Below are positions 17,915-26,190 of a stretch of DNA of 64,000 bases, in pieces. How positions within the stretch are numbered: position 1 is the first letter of the stretch; each line of letters starts with the position of its first letter. Origin of the DNA: Bradyrhizobium elkanii USDA 76. GTDB lineage: Bacteria; Pseudomonadota; Alphaproteobacteria; Rhizobiales; Xanthobacteraceae. The DNA is taken from contig NZ_CP066356.1 of NCBI RefSeq assembly GCF_023278185.1, forward strand, positions 6,068,001-6,132,000. Reading direction: 5' to 3'. The notes beneath the pieces are model-generated. The model did no database searches and was not told where the DNA came from. It worked only from the letters and a program-made list of their open reading frames with translations. The position numbers and the translations under genes are program-made.

Positions 17915-17928
17915 CAACTAACATATCA
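17915..17928. promoter_or_regulatory. Candidate GntR operator upstream of the sterol-desaturase operon
   Basis: CAACTAACATATCA matches the motif at 12668-12681 in 12 of 14 bases. On the minus strand a TTGACG stands next to it, so it overlaps the likely promoter of the operon, 22 bases before the first ATG. Confidence 0.45.
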
Positions 17929-18113
17929 GTAGCACATCAGATGCGGAAGGCAAGCCGCCTTTGACGGTCGCGGGTGTTTCCGGAAAAGAAGATGGTGCAC
18001 GGAACCCGCGCAGGAGGATCAGGAAAGCCTGGCTTGGTTTTGCGCGATCGGGCTGATCGCGCCCTTCCCGCCCATCTCGGCGGCACGTTGCAGATGGGGG
18101 CAGCCCAACGAAA

Positions 18114-18144
18114 AGGCCGCCCCGGACGGTGTCCGAGGCGGCCT
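18114..18144 (-). terminator. Rho-independent terminator of the acyl-CoA synthetase-like gene
   Basis: AGGCCGCC/GGCGGCCT outer stem and CGGAC/GTCCG inner stem with one mismatch and a GGT loop; on the minus strand it is followed by TTTTCG. It stands 24 bases past the stop. Confidence 0.8.
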
Positions 18145-18167
18145 GTGGTATTCGACAGATCAGAAGA

Positions 18168-20297
18168 TCAGAGCAGGCCGGCGCCGCGGGCCCACTTGTA
18201 CTTGGCGCCGAGCACCTCTACCGGGAGTTCGGTCGAATAGGCGTAGGCCGGGATGCCGTTCTGGTAGAGATATTCGGCGGCTTCCTCGACCTCGACGTCG
18301 CCGGCGAGCGAGGCGACGATCGGCTTGACGAAGCCCTTGGCCTCCATCTCCTTCTTCACCTCGACCATGTTGCGCGCGAACACCATCGGCGGCGTCACGA
18401 TGGTGTGCCAGTAGCCGAGGATCAGAGCGTGGATGCGCTCGTCCGACAGGCCGAGCTTCACGGTGTTGACATAGGTGATCGGCGGCTCGCCGCCGGTGAT
18501 ATCCACAGGATTTCCGGCCGCGCCGAACGGCGGGATGAACTTGCGGAACGCCGCATCGAGATCCGGCGGCATCTGCATCAGCGACAGGCCGTTGTCGACC
18601 ACGGAGTCGGAGAGCAGCACGCCGGAGCCGCCGGCGCCGGTGATGATCAGCACGTTCTCGCCCTTCGGCGTCGGCAGCACCGGCACGCCGCGGGCGAATT
18701 CCAGCAGTTGCCGAAGCGAACGCGCGCGGATCACGCCCGACTGCTTGAACACGTCCTCGTAGATCTTGTCGTTGCCGGCGAGCGCGCCGGTGTGCGACGA
18801 CGCCGCCTTCGCACCGGCCGAGGTGCGGCCGGCCTTGAGCACGACCACCGGCTTCTTCTTGGAGACCCGCTTGGCGGCCTCCGCGAAGGCGCGGCCGTCC
18901 TTGAGGTCCTCGCAGTGCTGCGCGATCAGGTTGGTGTTGGGATCCTGCTCAAAGAAGGCGAGCAGATCGTCCTCGTCGATGTCGGACTTGTTGCCGAGGC
19001 CGACGATCGCCGACACGCCCATCTTGGCCGAGCGCGAGAAGCCGATGATCGCCATGCCGATGCCGCCCGACTGCGACGACAGCGCGGCATGGCCCTTGAC
19101 GTCATAGGCGGTGCAGAACGTGGCGCAGAGATTGGCCGGGGTATAATAGAAGCCGTAGATGTTCGGCCCCATCAGGCGGATATTGTACTTCTTGCCGACC
19201 TCGACGATCTCGGCCTGCAGCTCGGGCGCGCCGGCCTCGGCAAAGCCCGAGGGAATCAGCACCGCACCGGGGATTTTCTTCTCGCCGCATTCGGCGAGCG
19301 CGCCGGCGACGAACTTCGCCGGGATCGCAAACACCGCCGTGTCGATCACGCCGGGCACGTCCTTGACGCTCTTGTAGGCCTTGTAGCCGAGGATTTCGGC
19401 GGCCTTCGGATGGATCGGATAGATCTCGCCCTTGTAGCCGCCGTTGATGAGGTTCTTCATCACGGAGTTGCCGATCTTGCCGTCCTCGGCGGAGGCGCCG
19501 ATCACCGCAACGCCCTTCGGCTGCATGATGCGGTTCATCGCAGCGACGATCTCTTCGGTCGGACGCGGTGCCGGACGCGGCTTGTAGTTGAAGTCGACAA
19601 CAATGCGGACGTCGGCGGCGATCGCGTTCTTGCTGGTGGCGAACACCGGGTTGAGGTCGAGCTCGACGATCTCGGGGAAATCGCTGACCAGCTGCGACAC
19701 CTTGACGATGACGTCGGCGAGCGCCTCGCGGTTGACCGGATCGCCGCCGCGCACGCCCTTCAGCATCTCATGGGCCTGGATGCCGTCGAGCATCGACAAT
19801 GCATCTTCCTTGGTCGCCGGCGCGAGGCGGAAGGTGATGTCCTTGAGGATCTCGACCAGCACACCGCCGAGACCGAAGGCGACCAGCTTGCCGAACGAGC
19901 CGTCGGTGATCGAGCCAACGATCACCTCGGTACCGCCGCCCAGCATCTGCTGGACCTGGATGCCCTCGATCTTGGCGTCGGCCTTGTACTTCCTGGCGTT
20001 GGCCAGAATGGTCTCGTAGCTCTTCTCGGCCTCGGCGGCGCTCTTGACGCCGACCACCACGCCGCCGGCCTCGGTCTTGTGGAGGATGTCGGGCGAGACG
20101 ATCTTCATCACGACCGGGAAGCCCATGTCGGAGGCGATGCGGGCGGCCTCGGCCGCCGACTTGGCGACGCCCTCTTTCGGCACCGGAATGCCGTAGGCAT
20201 CGCACACCACCTTGCCTTCAGGCGCGGTGAGGCTCGTGCGCTTGTCGGCCTTGACCGCATCGAGAATTTTGCGGACCGCATCCTTCGAATTTGACAT
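18168..20297 (-). CDS. ADP-forming acyl-CoA synthetase-like protein (acetate--CoA ligase family)
   Basis: A 709-residue fused synthetase with the ATP-grasp (beta) part first (~1-230, including PVVMKIVSPDILHKTEAGG), then a CoA-binding Rossmann domain (~250-380, GVAVIGASAEDGKIGNS), then the succinyl-CoA-ligase-like part with the phosphohistidine motif SSHTGALAG. The ATG at 20297 has GGAGGAAG. It is divergent from the GntR regulator and shares the dyad operator with it, facing oxc and frc. It is therefore likely to make or salvage a CoA thioester in oxalate metabolism, for example oxalyl-, formyl- or acetyl-CoA. The substrate is inferred from context; the family itself is ADP-forming acetate/acyl-CoA ligase. 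Confidence 0.88.
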   Translation of the reverse strand: MSNSKDAVRKILDAVKADKRTSLTAPEGKVVCDAYGIPVPKEGVAKSAAEAARIASDMGFPVVMKIVSPDILHKTEAGGVVVGVKSAAEAEKSYETILANARKYKADAKIEGIQVQQMLGGGTEVIVGSITDGSFGKLVAFGLGGVLVEILKDITFRLAPATKEDALSMLDGIQAHEMLKGVRGGDPVNREALADVIVKVSQLVSDFPEIVELDLNPVFATSKNAIAADVRIVVDFNYKPRPAPRPTEEIVAAMNRIMQPKGVAVIGASAEDGKIGNSVMKNLINGGYKGEIYPIHPKAAEILGYKAYKSVKDVPGVIDTAVFAIPAKFVAGALAECGEKKIPGAVLIPSGFAEAGAPELQAEIVEVGKKYNIRLMGPNIYGFYYTPANLCATFCTAYDVKGHAALSSQSGGIGMAIIGFSRSAKMGVSAIVGLGNKSDIDEDDLLAFFEQDPNTNLIAQHCEDLKDGRAFAEAAKRVSKKKPVVVLKAGRTSAGAKAASSHTGALAGNDKIYEDVFKQSGVIRARSLRQLLEFARGVPVLPTPKGENVLIITGAGGSGVLLSDSVVDNGLSLMQMPPDLDAAFRKFIPPFGAAGNPVDITGGEPPITYVNTVKLGLSDERIHALILGYWHTIVTPPMVFARNMVEVKKEMEAKGFVKPIVASLAGDVEVEEAAEYLYQNGIPAYAYSTELPVEVLGAKYKWARGAGLL

Positions 20298-20322
20298 TGG
20301 CTTCCTCCTGGGACAGATTTCG

Positions 20323-20339
20323 TGGCATTTGGTATGCCA
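20323..20339. promoter_or_regulatory. Oxalate-regulon dyad (TGGNAT-N5-ATNCCA), synthetase side
   Basis: TGGCAT-TTGGT-ATGCCA, a perfect 6+5+6 dyad lying between the TTGACA at 20350-20355 (minus strand) and the start of the acyl-CoA synthetase-like gene. Confidence 0.75.
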
Positions 20340-20404
20340 AAAACGCAATTGTCAAGGTCGGTCGAGGTCCAAAAAGATCGAAAAATATAGGCAGCTTGAC
20401 ATTC

Positions 20405-20421
20405 TGGTATTTGGCATGCCA
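20405..20421. promoter_or_regulatory. Oxalate-regulon dyad, GntR side
   Basis: TGGTAT-TTGGC-ATGCCA lies 3 bases after TTGACA at 20396-20401, so it occupies the -35 to -10 interval of the regulator's own promoter. This suggests autorepression. Confidence 0.75.
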
Positions 20422-20478
20422 AAAATCTAAGGTAATTTCTTCTGCTAAGAAGACGTCTCCAAGAGGAGGAGACGAGTC

Positions 20479-21210
20479 GTGCCAGAACCGAAACAGACCA
20501 AGGCGTCGCCCACCATGGCTGACACAGATATCGCCATCGTCCGGATCGCGCCGGAGACGAGCTTCAAGAACAAGGCCTATGAAGCCTTGAAGGAAGCGAT
20601 CCTGAAGATGGACATCTACGCGACGCCGGAGCCGGTGATGCTCGACGAGCGCGCACTGTCCGAGCGCCTCGGTGTCAGCCGCACGCCGATCCGCGAAGCG
20701 ATCGCGATGCTCGAGCAGGACGGATTCGTGAAGACCGTGCCGCGCCGCGGCATCGTCGTGGTCCGCCGCACCAAGGCGGAGATCGTCGACATGATCCGCG
20801 CCTGGGCGGCCCTGGAGAGCATGGCGGCGCGCCTGATCACGACCACCGCGCGCAAGAAGGACATCTCGGCGCTGCGCGACTTCTTCAAGGACTTCAGCGC
20901 CGATCGCCTGCCGCAGGATCACGTCGAGGAATATTCCAAGGCCAACATCGCCTTCCACCAGGCGCTGATCTCGCTGTCGGAATCGCCGGTTCTGGTCGAC
21001 CTCACCAATGACCTGCTGCTGCATGTGCGCGGCTATCGCCAGCTCACGATCGGCCGCAAGGACCGCACCGCGACCTCGCTGCCCGAGCATCTCGGGATCA
21101 TCGAGGCGCTGGAAGCGCGCGACACCGAGCTTGCCGAGAAACGCGCGCGCGACCACACGCTTGGGCTTGCCGCCTATGTCGAGGCGCACGGCCAGGAATT
21201 ATTCACGTAG
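20479..21210 (+). CDS. GntR-family (FCD) regulator of the oxalate cluster
   Basis: A 243-residue regulator starting at GTG 20479 behind a strong AGGAGGAG site. The winged helix (ERALSERLGVSRTPIREAI, then PRRGIVVV) lies at ~50-105 and is followed by an FCD domain with the metal-binding histidine region NIAFHQALISLS and PEHLGIIEAL. It is divergent from the acyl-CoA synthetase-like gene and 84-90 bases upstream of oxc. The 17-bp dyads at 20323 and 20405 flank its promoter and recur at the oxalate carriers, making it the prime candidate for the regulon's repressor. The ligand may be oxalate, formate or a CoA ester (inference). Confidence 0.92.
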   Translation: MPEPKQTKASPTMADTDIAIVRIAPETSFKNKAYEALKEAILKMDIYATPEPVMLDERALSERLGVSRTPIREAIAMLEQDGFVKTVPRRGIVVVRRTKAEIVDMIRAWAALESMAARLITTTARKKDISALRDFFKDFSADRLPQDHVEEYSKANIAFHQALISLSESPVLVDLTNDLLLHVRGYRQLTIGRKDRTATSLPEHLGIIEALEARDTELAEKRARDHTLGLAAYVEAHGQELFT

Positions 21211-21300
21211 AGAACCGTTCACTTAAGTTTGAAAAGTCCACACCCGCTTCAGACGACAATCAGATCGTCCGAACAAAGAACGATCAGGGAGACGATGCCG

Positions 21301-23034
21301 ATGCTGAATACCGCTACGAAGTCCGAGGCACCGGGCACCGAGCAAGAACTGACCGATGGCTTCCATCTCGTCATCGATGCGCTCAAGCTCAACGGCATCG
21401 ACACCATCTATGGCGTGCCGGGTATCCCGATCACGGACCTGGGCCGCATGGCCCAGGCGGCGGGCATTCGCGTGCTCTCGTTCCGCCACGAGCAGAATGC
21501 CGGCTATGCGGCTTCGATCGCCGGCTTCCTGACCAAGCGGCCCGGCGTCTGCCTCACGGTGTCGGCGCCCGGCTTCCTCAACGGCCTCACCGCGCTCGCC
21601 CACGCCACCACCAACTGCTTCCCGATGATCCTGGTCTCGGGCTCGTCCGAGCGCGAAATCGTCGACCTGCAGCAGGGCGACTATGAAGAGATGGATCAGC
21701 TCGCGATCGCCAAGCCGCTGTGCAAGGCGGCGTTCCGCGTGCTGCACGCCCAGGACATCGGCATCGGCCTCGCGCGCGCGATCCGCGCCGCAGTGTCGGG
21801 CCGTCCGGGCGGCGTCTATCTCGACCTGCCCGCAAAACTGTTCTCGCAGGTGATGAACGCCGACGCCGGTCAGAAGTCGCTGGTCAAGGTGATCGACGCC
21901 GCGCCCGAGCAGATCCCCTCCCCGTCTTCGGTCAAGCGCGCGCTGGACGTCCTGAAGAGCGCAAGACGTCCGCTCATCATCCTCGGCAAGGGCGCGGCCT
22001 ATGCGCAGGCGGACGAGGCGATCAAGAAATTCGTCGAGAAGAGCGGCGTGCCGTTCCTGCCGATGAGCATGGCCAAGGGCCTGCTGCCCGACCTGCATCC
22101 GCAATGCGCGGGTGCGGCACGCTCGACCGTGCTGAAGGAAGCCGACGTCGTGATGCTGATCGGCGCCCGGCTCAACTGGCTGCTCTCGCATGGCAAGGGC
22201 AAGACCTGGGGTGAAGCCCCGAAGAAGTTCATCCAGGTCGACATCGAGCCGAAGGAAATGGATTCCAACGTCGAGATCGTCGCCCCCGTGGTCGGCGATA
22301 TCGGCTCCTGCGTGTCGGCGTTCCTCGACGCCATGGGCGCGAACTGGACCGCGGCGCCGTCCGACTGGCTCTCGACCGTCAGCAAGAAGCGCGACGACAA
22401 CGTCGCCAAGATGGCGCCGAAGCTGATGAGCAACGCTTCGCCGATGGATTACCACGGCGCGCTCGGCGCGCTGCGCGCGATCATCGCGGAACGTCCGGAC
22501 ACCATCTTCGTCAACGAGGGCGCCAACACGCTCGACCTCGCCCGCGGCGTCGTCGACATGCACAAGCCGCGCAAGCGGCTCGACGTCGGCACCTGGGGCG
22601 TGATGGGCATCGGCATGGGCTATTCGATCGCCGCCGCGGTCGAGACCGGCCTGCCCGTGCTCGCGGTCGAAGGCGACAGCGCGTTCGGGTTCTCGGGCAT
22701 GGAGGTCGAGACCATCTGCCGCTACAAGCTGCCGATCTGCGTCGTGATCTTCAACAATGACGGCATCTATCGCGGCACCGACGTGAACGGCGCCGGCGAC
22801 GATCCGGCGACCACCGTGTTCGTCAAGGGCTCGCGCTACGACAAGATGATGGAAGCCTTCGGCGGCGTCGGCGTCAACGCCACCTCGCCGGACGAGTTGA
22901 AGCGCGCGGTCAATGCGGCGCTGGATTCCGGCAAGCCGACGCTGATCAACGCGGTGATCGATCCGGCAGCGGGCTCGGAGAGCGGCCGCATCGGCAACCT
23001 CAATCCGCAGAGCGTTCTGCAGAAGAAGAAGTAA
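21301..23034 (+). CDS. oxc: Oxalyl-CoA decarboxylase
   Basis: A 577-residue ThDP enzyme converting oxalyl-CoA to formyl-CoA and CO2. The catalytic glutamate is Glu64 in [11 protein letters not shown], and the ThDP/Mg motif runs from GDS at 458 to FNNDGIY about 28 residues later. The segments [12 protein letters not shown] and [20 protein letters not shown] are characteristic of oxalyl-CoA decarboxylase rather than acetolactate synthase. Start: ATG 21301 is 9 bases after AGGGAG; an ATG at 21295 is only 3 bases away from it and less likely. It is followed by frc after 58 bases, and the pair forms the core of oxalate breakdown. Confidence 0.96.
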   Translation: MLNTATKSEAPGTEQELTDGFHLVIDALKLNGIDTIYGVPGIPITDLGRMAQAAGIRVLSFRHEQNAGYAASIAGFLTKRPGVCLTVSAPGFLNGLTALAHATTNCFPMILVSGSSEREIVDLQQGDYEEMDQLAIAKPLCKAAFRVLHAQDIGIGLARAIRAAVSGRPGGVYLDLPAKLFSQVMNADAGQKSLVKVIDAAPEQIPSPSSVKRALDVLKSARRPLIILGKGAAYAQADEAIKKFVEKSGVPFLPMSMAKGLLPDLHPQCAGAARSTVLKEADVVMLIGARLNWLLSHGKGKTWGEAPKKFIQVDIEPKEMDSNVEIVAPVVGDIGSCVSAFLDAMGANWTAAPSDWLSTVSKKRDDNVAKMAPKLMSNASPMDYHGALGALRAIIAERPDTIFVNEGANTLDLARGVVDMHKPRKRLDVGTWGVMGIGMGYSIAAAVETGLPVLAVEGDSAFGFSGMEVETICRYKLPICVVIFNNDGIYRGTDVNGAGDDPATTVFVKGSRYDKMMEAFGGVGVNATSPDELKRAVNAALDSGKPTLINAVIDPAAGSESGRIGNLNPQSVLQKKK

Positions 23035-23092
23035 CCCCTAACCCCATCACTCCCTGCGGGTGCAGGGGCAGACAGAGTACGGAGCAAGCATT

Positions 23093-24370
23093 ATGACCAA
23101 GGCGCTGAAGGGCGTTCGCATTCTCGATTTCACCCACGTCCAGTCGGGTCCGACCTGCACGCAATTGCTGGCCTGGTTCGGCGCCGACGTGATCAAGGTC
23201 GAGCGTCCCGGCGTCGGCGACATCACGCGCGGCCAGCTGCAGGACATCCCGAACGTGGACAGCCTGTATTTCACCATGCTGAACCACAACAAGCGCTCGA
23301 TCACGCTCGACACCAAGAACCCGAAGGGCAAGGAAGTGTTGACCGCGCTGATCAAGCAGTGCGACGTGCTGGTCGAGAATTTCGGCCCCGGCGTGCTCGA
23401 TCGCATGGGCTTCCCCTGGGAGAAGATCCAGGCCATCAACCCGAAGATGATCGTCGCCTCGATCAAGGGCTTCGGCCCGGGCCCGTATGAAGACTGCAAG
23501 GTCTACGAGAACGTCGCGCAGTGCACCGGCGGCGCCGCCTCGACCACCGGCTTCCGCGACGGCCTGCCGCTGGTCACCGGCGCGCAGATCGGCGACAGCG
23601 GCACCGGCCTGCATCTCGCGCTCGGCATCGTCACCGCGCTGTACCAGCGCACCCACTCCGGCAAGGGCCAGCGCGTCACCGCCGCGATGCAGGACGGCGT
23701 GCTCAACCTCGCCCGCGTCAAGCTGCGCGACCAGCAGCGCCTCGCCCACGGTCCGCTGAAGGAATACAGCCAGTTCGGCGAAGGCATTCCGTTCGGCGAT
23801 GCCGTGCCGCGCGCCGGCAACGATTCCGGCGGCGGCCAGCCCGGCCGCATCCTGAAGTGCAAGGGCTGGGAGACCGACCCGAACGCCTACATCTACTTCA
23901 TCACCCAGGCCCCGGTCTGGGAGAAGATCTGCGACGTGATCGGCGAGCCGACCTGGAAGACCGATCCGAACTACGCCAAGCCGCCGGCCCGCCTGCCGCG
24001 CCTCAACGAGATCTTCGGCCGCATCGAGCAGTGGACGATGACCAAGACCAAGTTCGAGGCGATGGAGATCCTCAACAAGGACGACATCCCCTGCGGTCCG
24101 ATCCTGTCGATGAAGGAGATCGCCGAAGACCAGTCGCTGCGCGCGACCGGCACCGTGGTCGAGGTCGATCACCCGACCCGCGGCAAGTACGTCTCGGTCG
24201 GCAACCCGATCAAGCTGTCGGATTCGCCGAGCGACGTTCAGCGCTCGCCGCTGCTCGGCGAGCACACCGACGAGATCCTGCGCGAGGTGCTCGGCTTCTC
24301 TGATCACCAGGTTGCCGAGATCCACGACTCCGGCGCCCTCGACCCGCCGCGCAAGCAGGCGGCGGAGTAA
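23093..24370 (+). CDS. frc: Formyl-CoA:oxalate CoA-transferase
   Basis: A 425-residue class III CoA-transferase, the usual length for Frc. It moves CoA from formyl-CoA to oxalate, giving oxalyl-CoA and free formate. The catalytic aspartate is Asp168 in QIGDSGTG and the active-site glutamine is Gln17 in HVQSGP, both as in characterised formyl-CoA transferases; the glycine loop GGGQPGR, which shields the intermediate, is also present. The ATG at 23093 has a GGAG site. It follows oxc in an operon that ends in a strong terminator. The formate produced can be oxidised by the formate dehydrogenase at 53.9-59.8 kb. Confidence 0.96.
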   Translation: MTKALKGVRILDFTHVQSGPTCTQLLAWFGADVIKVERPGVGDITRGQLQDIPNVDSLYFTMLNHNKRSITLDTKNPKGKEVLTALIKQCDVLVENFGPGVLDRMGFPWEKIQAINPKMIVASIKGFGPGPYEDCKVYENVAQCTGGAASTTGFRDGLPLVTGAQIGDSGTGLHLALGIVTALYQRTHSGKGQRVTAAMQDGVLNLARVKLRDQQRLAHGPLKEYSQFGEGIPFGDAVPRAGNDSGGGQPGRILKCKGWETDPNAYIYFITQAPVWEKICDVIGEPTWKTDPNYAKPPARLPRLNEIFGRIEQWTMTKTKFEAMEILNKDDIPCGPILSMKEIAEDQSLRATGTVVEVDHPTRGKYVSVGNPIKLSDSPSDVQRSPLLGEHTDEILREVLGFSDHQVAEIHDSGALDPPRKQAAE

Positions 24371-24394
24371 AGGCTCGCACTCAAGCAAGACACG

Positions 24395-24426
24395 AATGGC
24401 CGCGGGAAACCGCGGCCATTTTGTTT
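24395..24426 (+). terminator. Rho-independent terminator after frc
   Basis: AATGGCCGCGG and its complement form an 11-bp perfect stem around a GAAA loop, followed by TTGTTTT. It closes the gntR-oxc-frc unit. Confidence 0.9.
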
Positions 24427-24471
24427 TGGGAGGAACTTGCGGTCCCGCGCCGCTGTTGTCCGCACGCCGGA

Positions 24472-24720
24472 TCAACCACCCTCGCCGCTCTCGCCGTCGC
24501 CCCCCTCATCACCCGGCACATATTCCAGGATATCGCCCGGCCGGCAGTCCAGCTCGCGGCAGATTGCCGACAGCGTCGAGAAGCGCATCGCTTTCGCCTT
24601 GCCGGTTTTCAGGATCGACAGGTTCTGGATCGAAATGCCGATCGCGTCCGCGAGGTCTCCGAGGCGGCGCTTGCGCTTTGCGAGCATGACATCGAGGTTC
24701 ACCACGATGGGCACAAGCAT
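24472..24720 (-). CDS. XRE-family HTH regulator, YozG-like
   Basis: An 82-residue DNA-binding protein. The helix-turn-helix runs through LGDLADAIGISIQNLSILKT, followed by GKAKAMRFSTLSAICRELDC and PGDILEYVP, the signature of the small Xre proteins that accompany DUF2975 membrane proteins. A longer frame exists upstream but overlaps the DUF2975 gene; the ATG at 24720 lies 5 bases past that gene's stop. The acidic, glycine-rich tail is unusual. It probably autoregulates the pair. Confidence 0.85.
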   Translation of the reverse strand: MLVPIVVNLDVMLAKRKRRLGDLADAIGISIQNLSILKTGKAKAMRFSTLSAICRELDCRPGDILEYVPGDEGGDGESGEGG

Positions 24721-24725
24721 CACCC

Positions 24726-25292
24726 TCAGATCGTCAGATCGTTTTCGGACTGCAACAGGATGGCCTGCTCGATCACGAATTTCAGCGCCATCAGGAACAC
24801 GCCGCCCGCGACGGTGCCGACGTCGACGCCGTAGCTCGGCAGGAAGAACTTGATGTCGCCGGCCTGATACAGCGCATAGGTCACCGCGATGGTCGTGATC
24901 GTACCCACAAACGGCCAGACCACCAGGAAGATCCCCATCCACCAGACACCCTGCAGCGTTTCGGACACGAAGATCCGCCCGTTGGCGAATCGATTCACCA
25001 TGCGATGTAGGATGCCGATCAGCACGGCGTAAAACGATACCCCAAGCGCGAACAGCGACCAGAACAGCACCTGGCCCTTGGCCGACATGGTGAGCGGATT
25101 GGCGACGATGGCCGCGCACTTCGCCTGCTCGCCGATCAGGCTCTCGGCGATCGTCGCCGACGCCGTGGTGGTGCGGTCATAGGCCAGCCACAGCACCACC
25201 GGCAGCGCCGCCCAGATCAACCAGAACGCCCGATCGAGCCTGCGAAACCAGAGCTGGCGCTGCTCACGAACCGATTTCCCCATTGCACCCAT
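24726..25292 (-). CDS. DUF2975 membrane protein
   Basis: A ~188-residue protein with four hydrophobic helices (AFWLIWAALPVVLWLAY, LFWSLFALGVSFYAVLIGIL, MGIFLVVWPFVGTI and VFLMALKFVIEQAILL), matching DUF2975. The N-terminus is uncertain: ATG codons at 25319, 25292 and 25283 are in frame, and only weak ribosome-binding sequences are visible. It is paired with the YozG-like regulator as in many genomes. Function unknown; such pairs may act as a membrane sensor and transcription factor. Confidence 0.8.
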   Translation of the reverse strand: MGAMGKSVREQRQLWFRRLDRAFWLIWAALPVVLWLAYDRTTTASATIAESLIGEQAKCAAIVANPLTMSAKGQVLFWSLFALGVSFYAVLIGILHRMVNRFANGRIFVSETLQGVWWMGIFLVVWPFVGTITTIAVTYALYQAGDIKFFLPSYGVDVGTVAGGVFLMALKFVIEQAILLQSENDLTI

Positions 25293-25378
25293 CCGAAAAC
25301 TCTTTGCAAAAAAAGCCACTACGGCCGGATTGCATCATGCCCAGGCAATGTCATTGACTCAACCTTAAACGTGATTTA

Positions 25379-25397
25379 TTTCATGTTTATCATGAAA
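25379..25397. promoter_or_regulatory. Dyad in the divergent DUF2975/DUF2147 promoter region
   Basis: TTTCATG-TTTAT-CATGAAA is a perfect 7+5+7 dyad, followed at 25400 by another TTCATGA. It is AT-rich compared with the window and may be the operator of the XRE-type regulator. Confidence 0.45.
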
Positions 25398-25416
25398 TTT
25401 TTCATGAAGAAGGTGG

Positions 25417-25923
25417 ATGATGACGGTAATCCCAGACCAAAACGGCCTGCGCAAGGCCCTGAAGCAGTTGATCCACGCTCACCTCACGCGCCGCCTGATC
25501 GTGGCCGCGTTCCACATCCCCCTGCTCGGAAGCCCCGCCGAAGCCGCCAAGGCGAGCGACAAGGCCAGCGATCCGGCCGGCGTCTGGCTGACCCAGTCCG
25601 GCGACGCCAGGATCAAGGTCCACCGCTGCGGCAGCGCGCTGTGCGGCCGCGTCGTCTGGCTGAAGGAGCCGACGGACAAGGCCACCGGCAAGCCGCAGCT
25701 CGACGACAAGAACGCCGATCCCGGCCAGCGCGCCCGGCCGGTCATGGGCATGTCGCTGTTCATCAACATGCAGCCCGCCGGCCCGAACAAATGGGCCGGC
25801 CGGATCTACAACGCCGACGACGGCAAGACCTATGAGAGCTCGGTGACGCTGGTGTCGCCGGGCACGCTGAACGTTCGCGGCTGCATGGGAACGCTGTGCG
25901 CCGGCGAAGACTGGACGCGGTGA
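25417..25923 (+). CDS. DUF2147 domain-containing exported protein
   Basis: A 168-residue protein. The basic N-terminus and hydrophobic segment (RRLIVAAFHIPLLGSPAEAA) act as a signal sequence, followed by the DUF2147 fold: GVWLTQSGDARIKVHRCG, ALCGRVVWL, and the C-terminal TLNVRGCMGTLCAGEDWTR with paired cysteines. Family members are periplasmic and of unknown function. AGAAGG precedes two adjacent ATG codons (25417 and 25420). It is divergent from the DUF2975 gene and ends in a terminator hairpin. Confidence 0.88.
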   Translation: MMTVIPDQNGLRKALKQLIHAHLTRRLIVAAFHIPLLGSPAEAAKASDKASDPAGVWLTQSGDARIKVHRCGSALCGRVVWLKEPTDKATGKPQLDDKNADPGQRARPVMGMSLFINMQPAGPNKWAGRIYNADDGKTYESSVTLVSPGTLNVRGCMGTLCAGEDWTR

Positions 25924-25963
25924 AAGGTACTGGCCCCGAAGAAAAGCAAACCCTCTAACTCAC

Positions 25964-25989
25964 GGCCGCCGGTGCTCTCGGCGGCCTTT
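25964..25989 (+). terminator. Terminator after the DUF2147 gene
   Basis: GGCCGCCG/CGGCGGCC stem with a 7-base loop followed by TTTCTT. Confidence 0.75.
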
Positions 25990-26073
25990 CTTACGGACCA
26001 CGTCGCTGCGCTTCCGTCCCGCGTTGCCGGGATGCTAACATGTGCAAACAAGATGGCGCTGGAGTCCACCGAC

Positions 26074-26166
26074 GCTCATCGGGCCGAGAGCTGATGGCTC
26101 CCGCCGATGTGAGCCGGTAGCCCATGCCGTCGCCGAACTACAGCGAGCCCGCCGCTGGCGGGTTTT
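26074..26166 (+). ncRNA. Candidate structured leader with intrinsic terminator ahead of an MFS gene
   Basis: Positions 26074-26114 fold into nested stems (GCTCA/TGAGC, CGG/CCG, then GAG-AGC/GCT-C inside). A perfect CCCGCC/GGCGGG stem with a 3-base loop follows at 26148-26162, then TTTT. The terminator ends only 25 bases before the carrier gene's start codon, so it acts within the leader rather than at the end of the previous gene, which has its own terminator at 25964. This is the layout of an attenuator or riboswitch. I do not recognise the fold as a named class. Confidence 0.45.
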
Positions 26167-26190
26167 CCTTTGCCCAGCGAGGAGCTGCAG

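Noticed and set aside
17974..18240. 88-codon frame between the sterol-desaturase operon and the synthetase-like gene
   Set aside because: It has no ribosome-binding site, overlaps the terminator at 18114 and the end of the synthetase-like gene, and gives no plausible protein.
18129..20294. 721-codon open frame antisense to the acyl-CoA synthetase-like gene
   Set aside because: Shadow of a high-GC gene; no recognisable protein, no ribosome-binding site, and the sense strand has full domain motifs.
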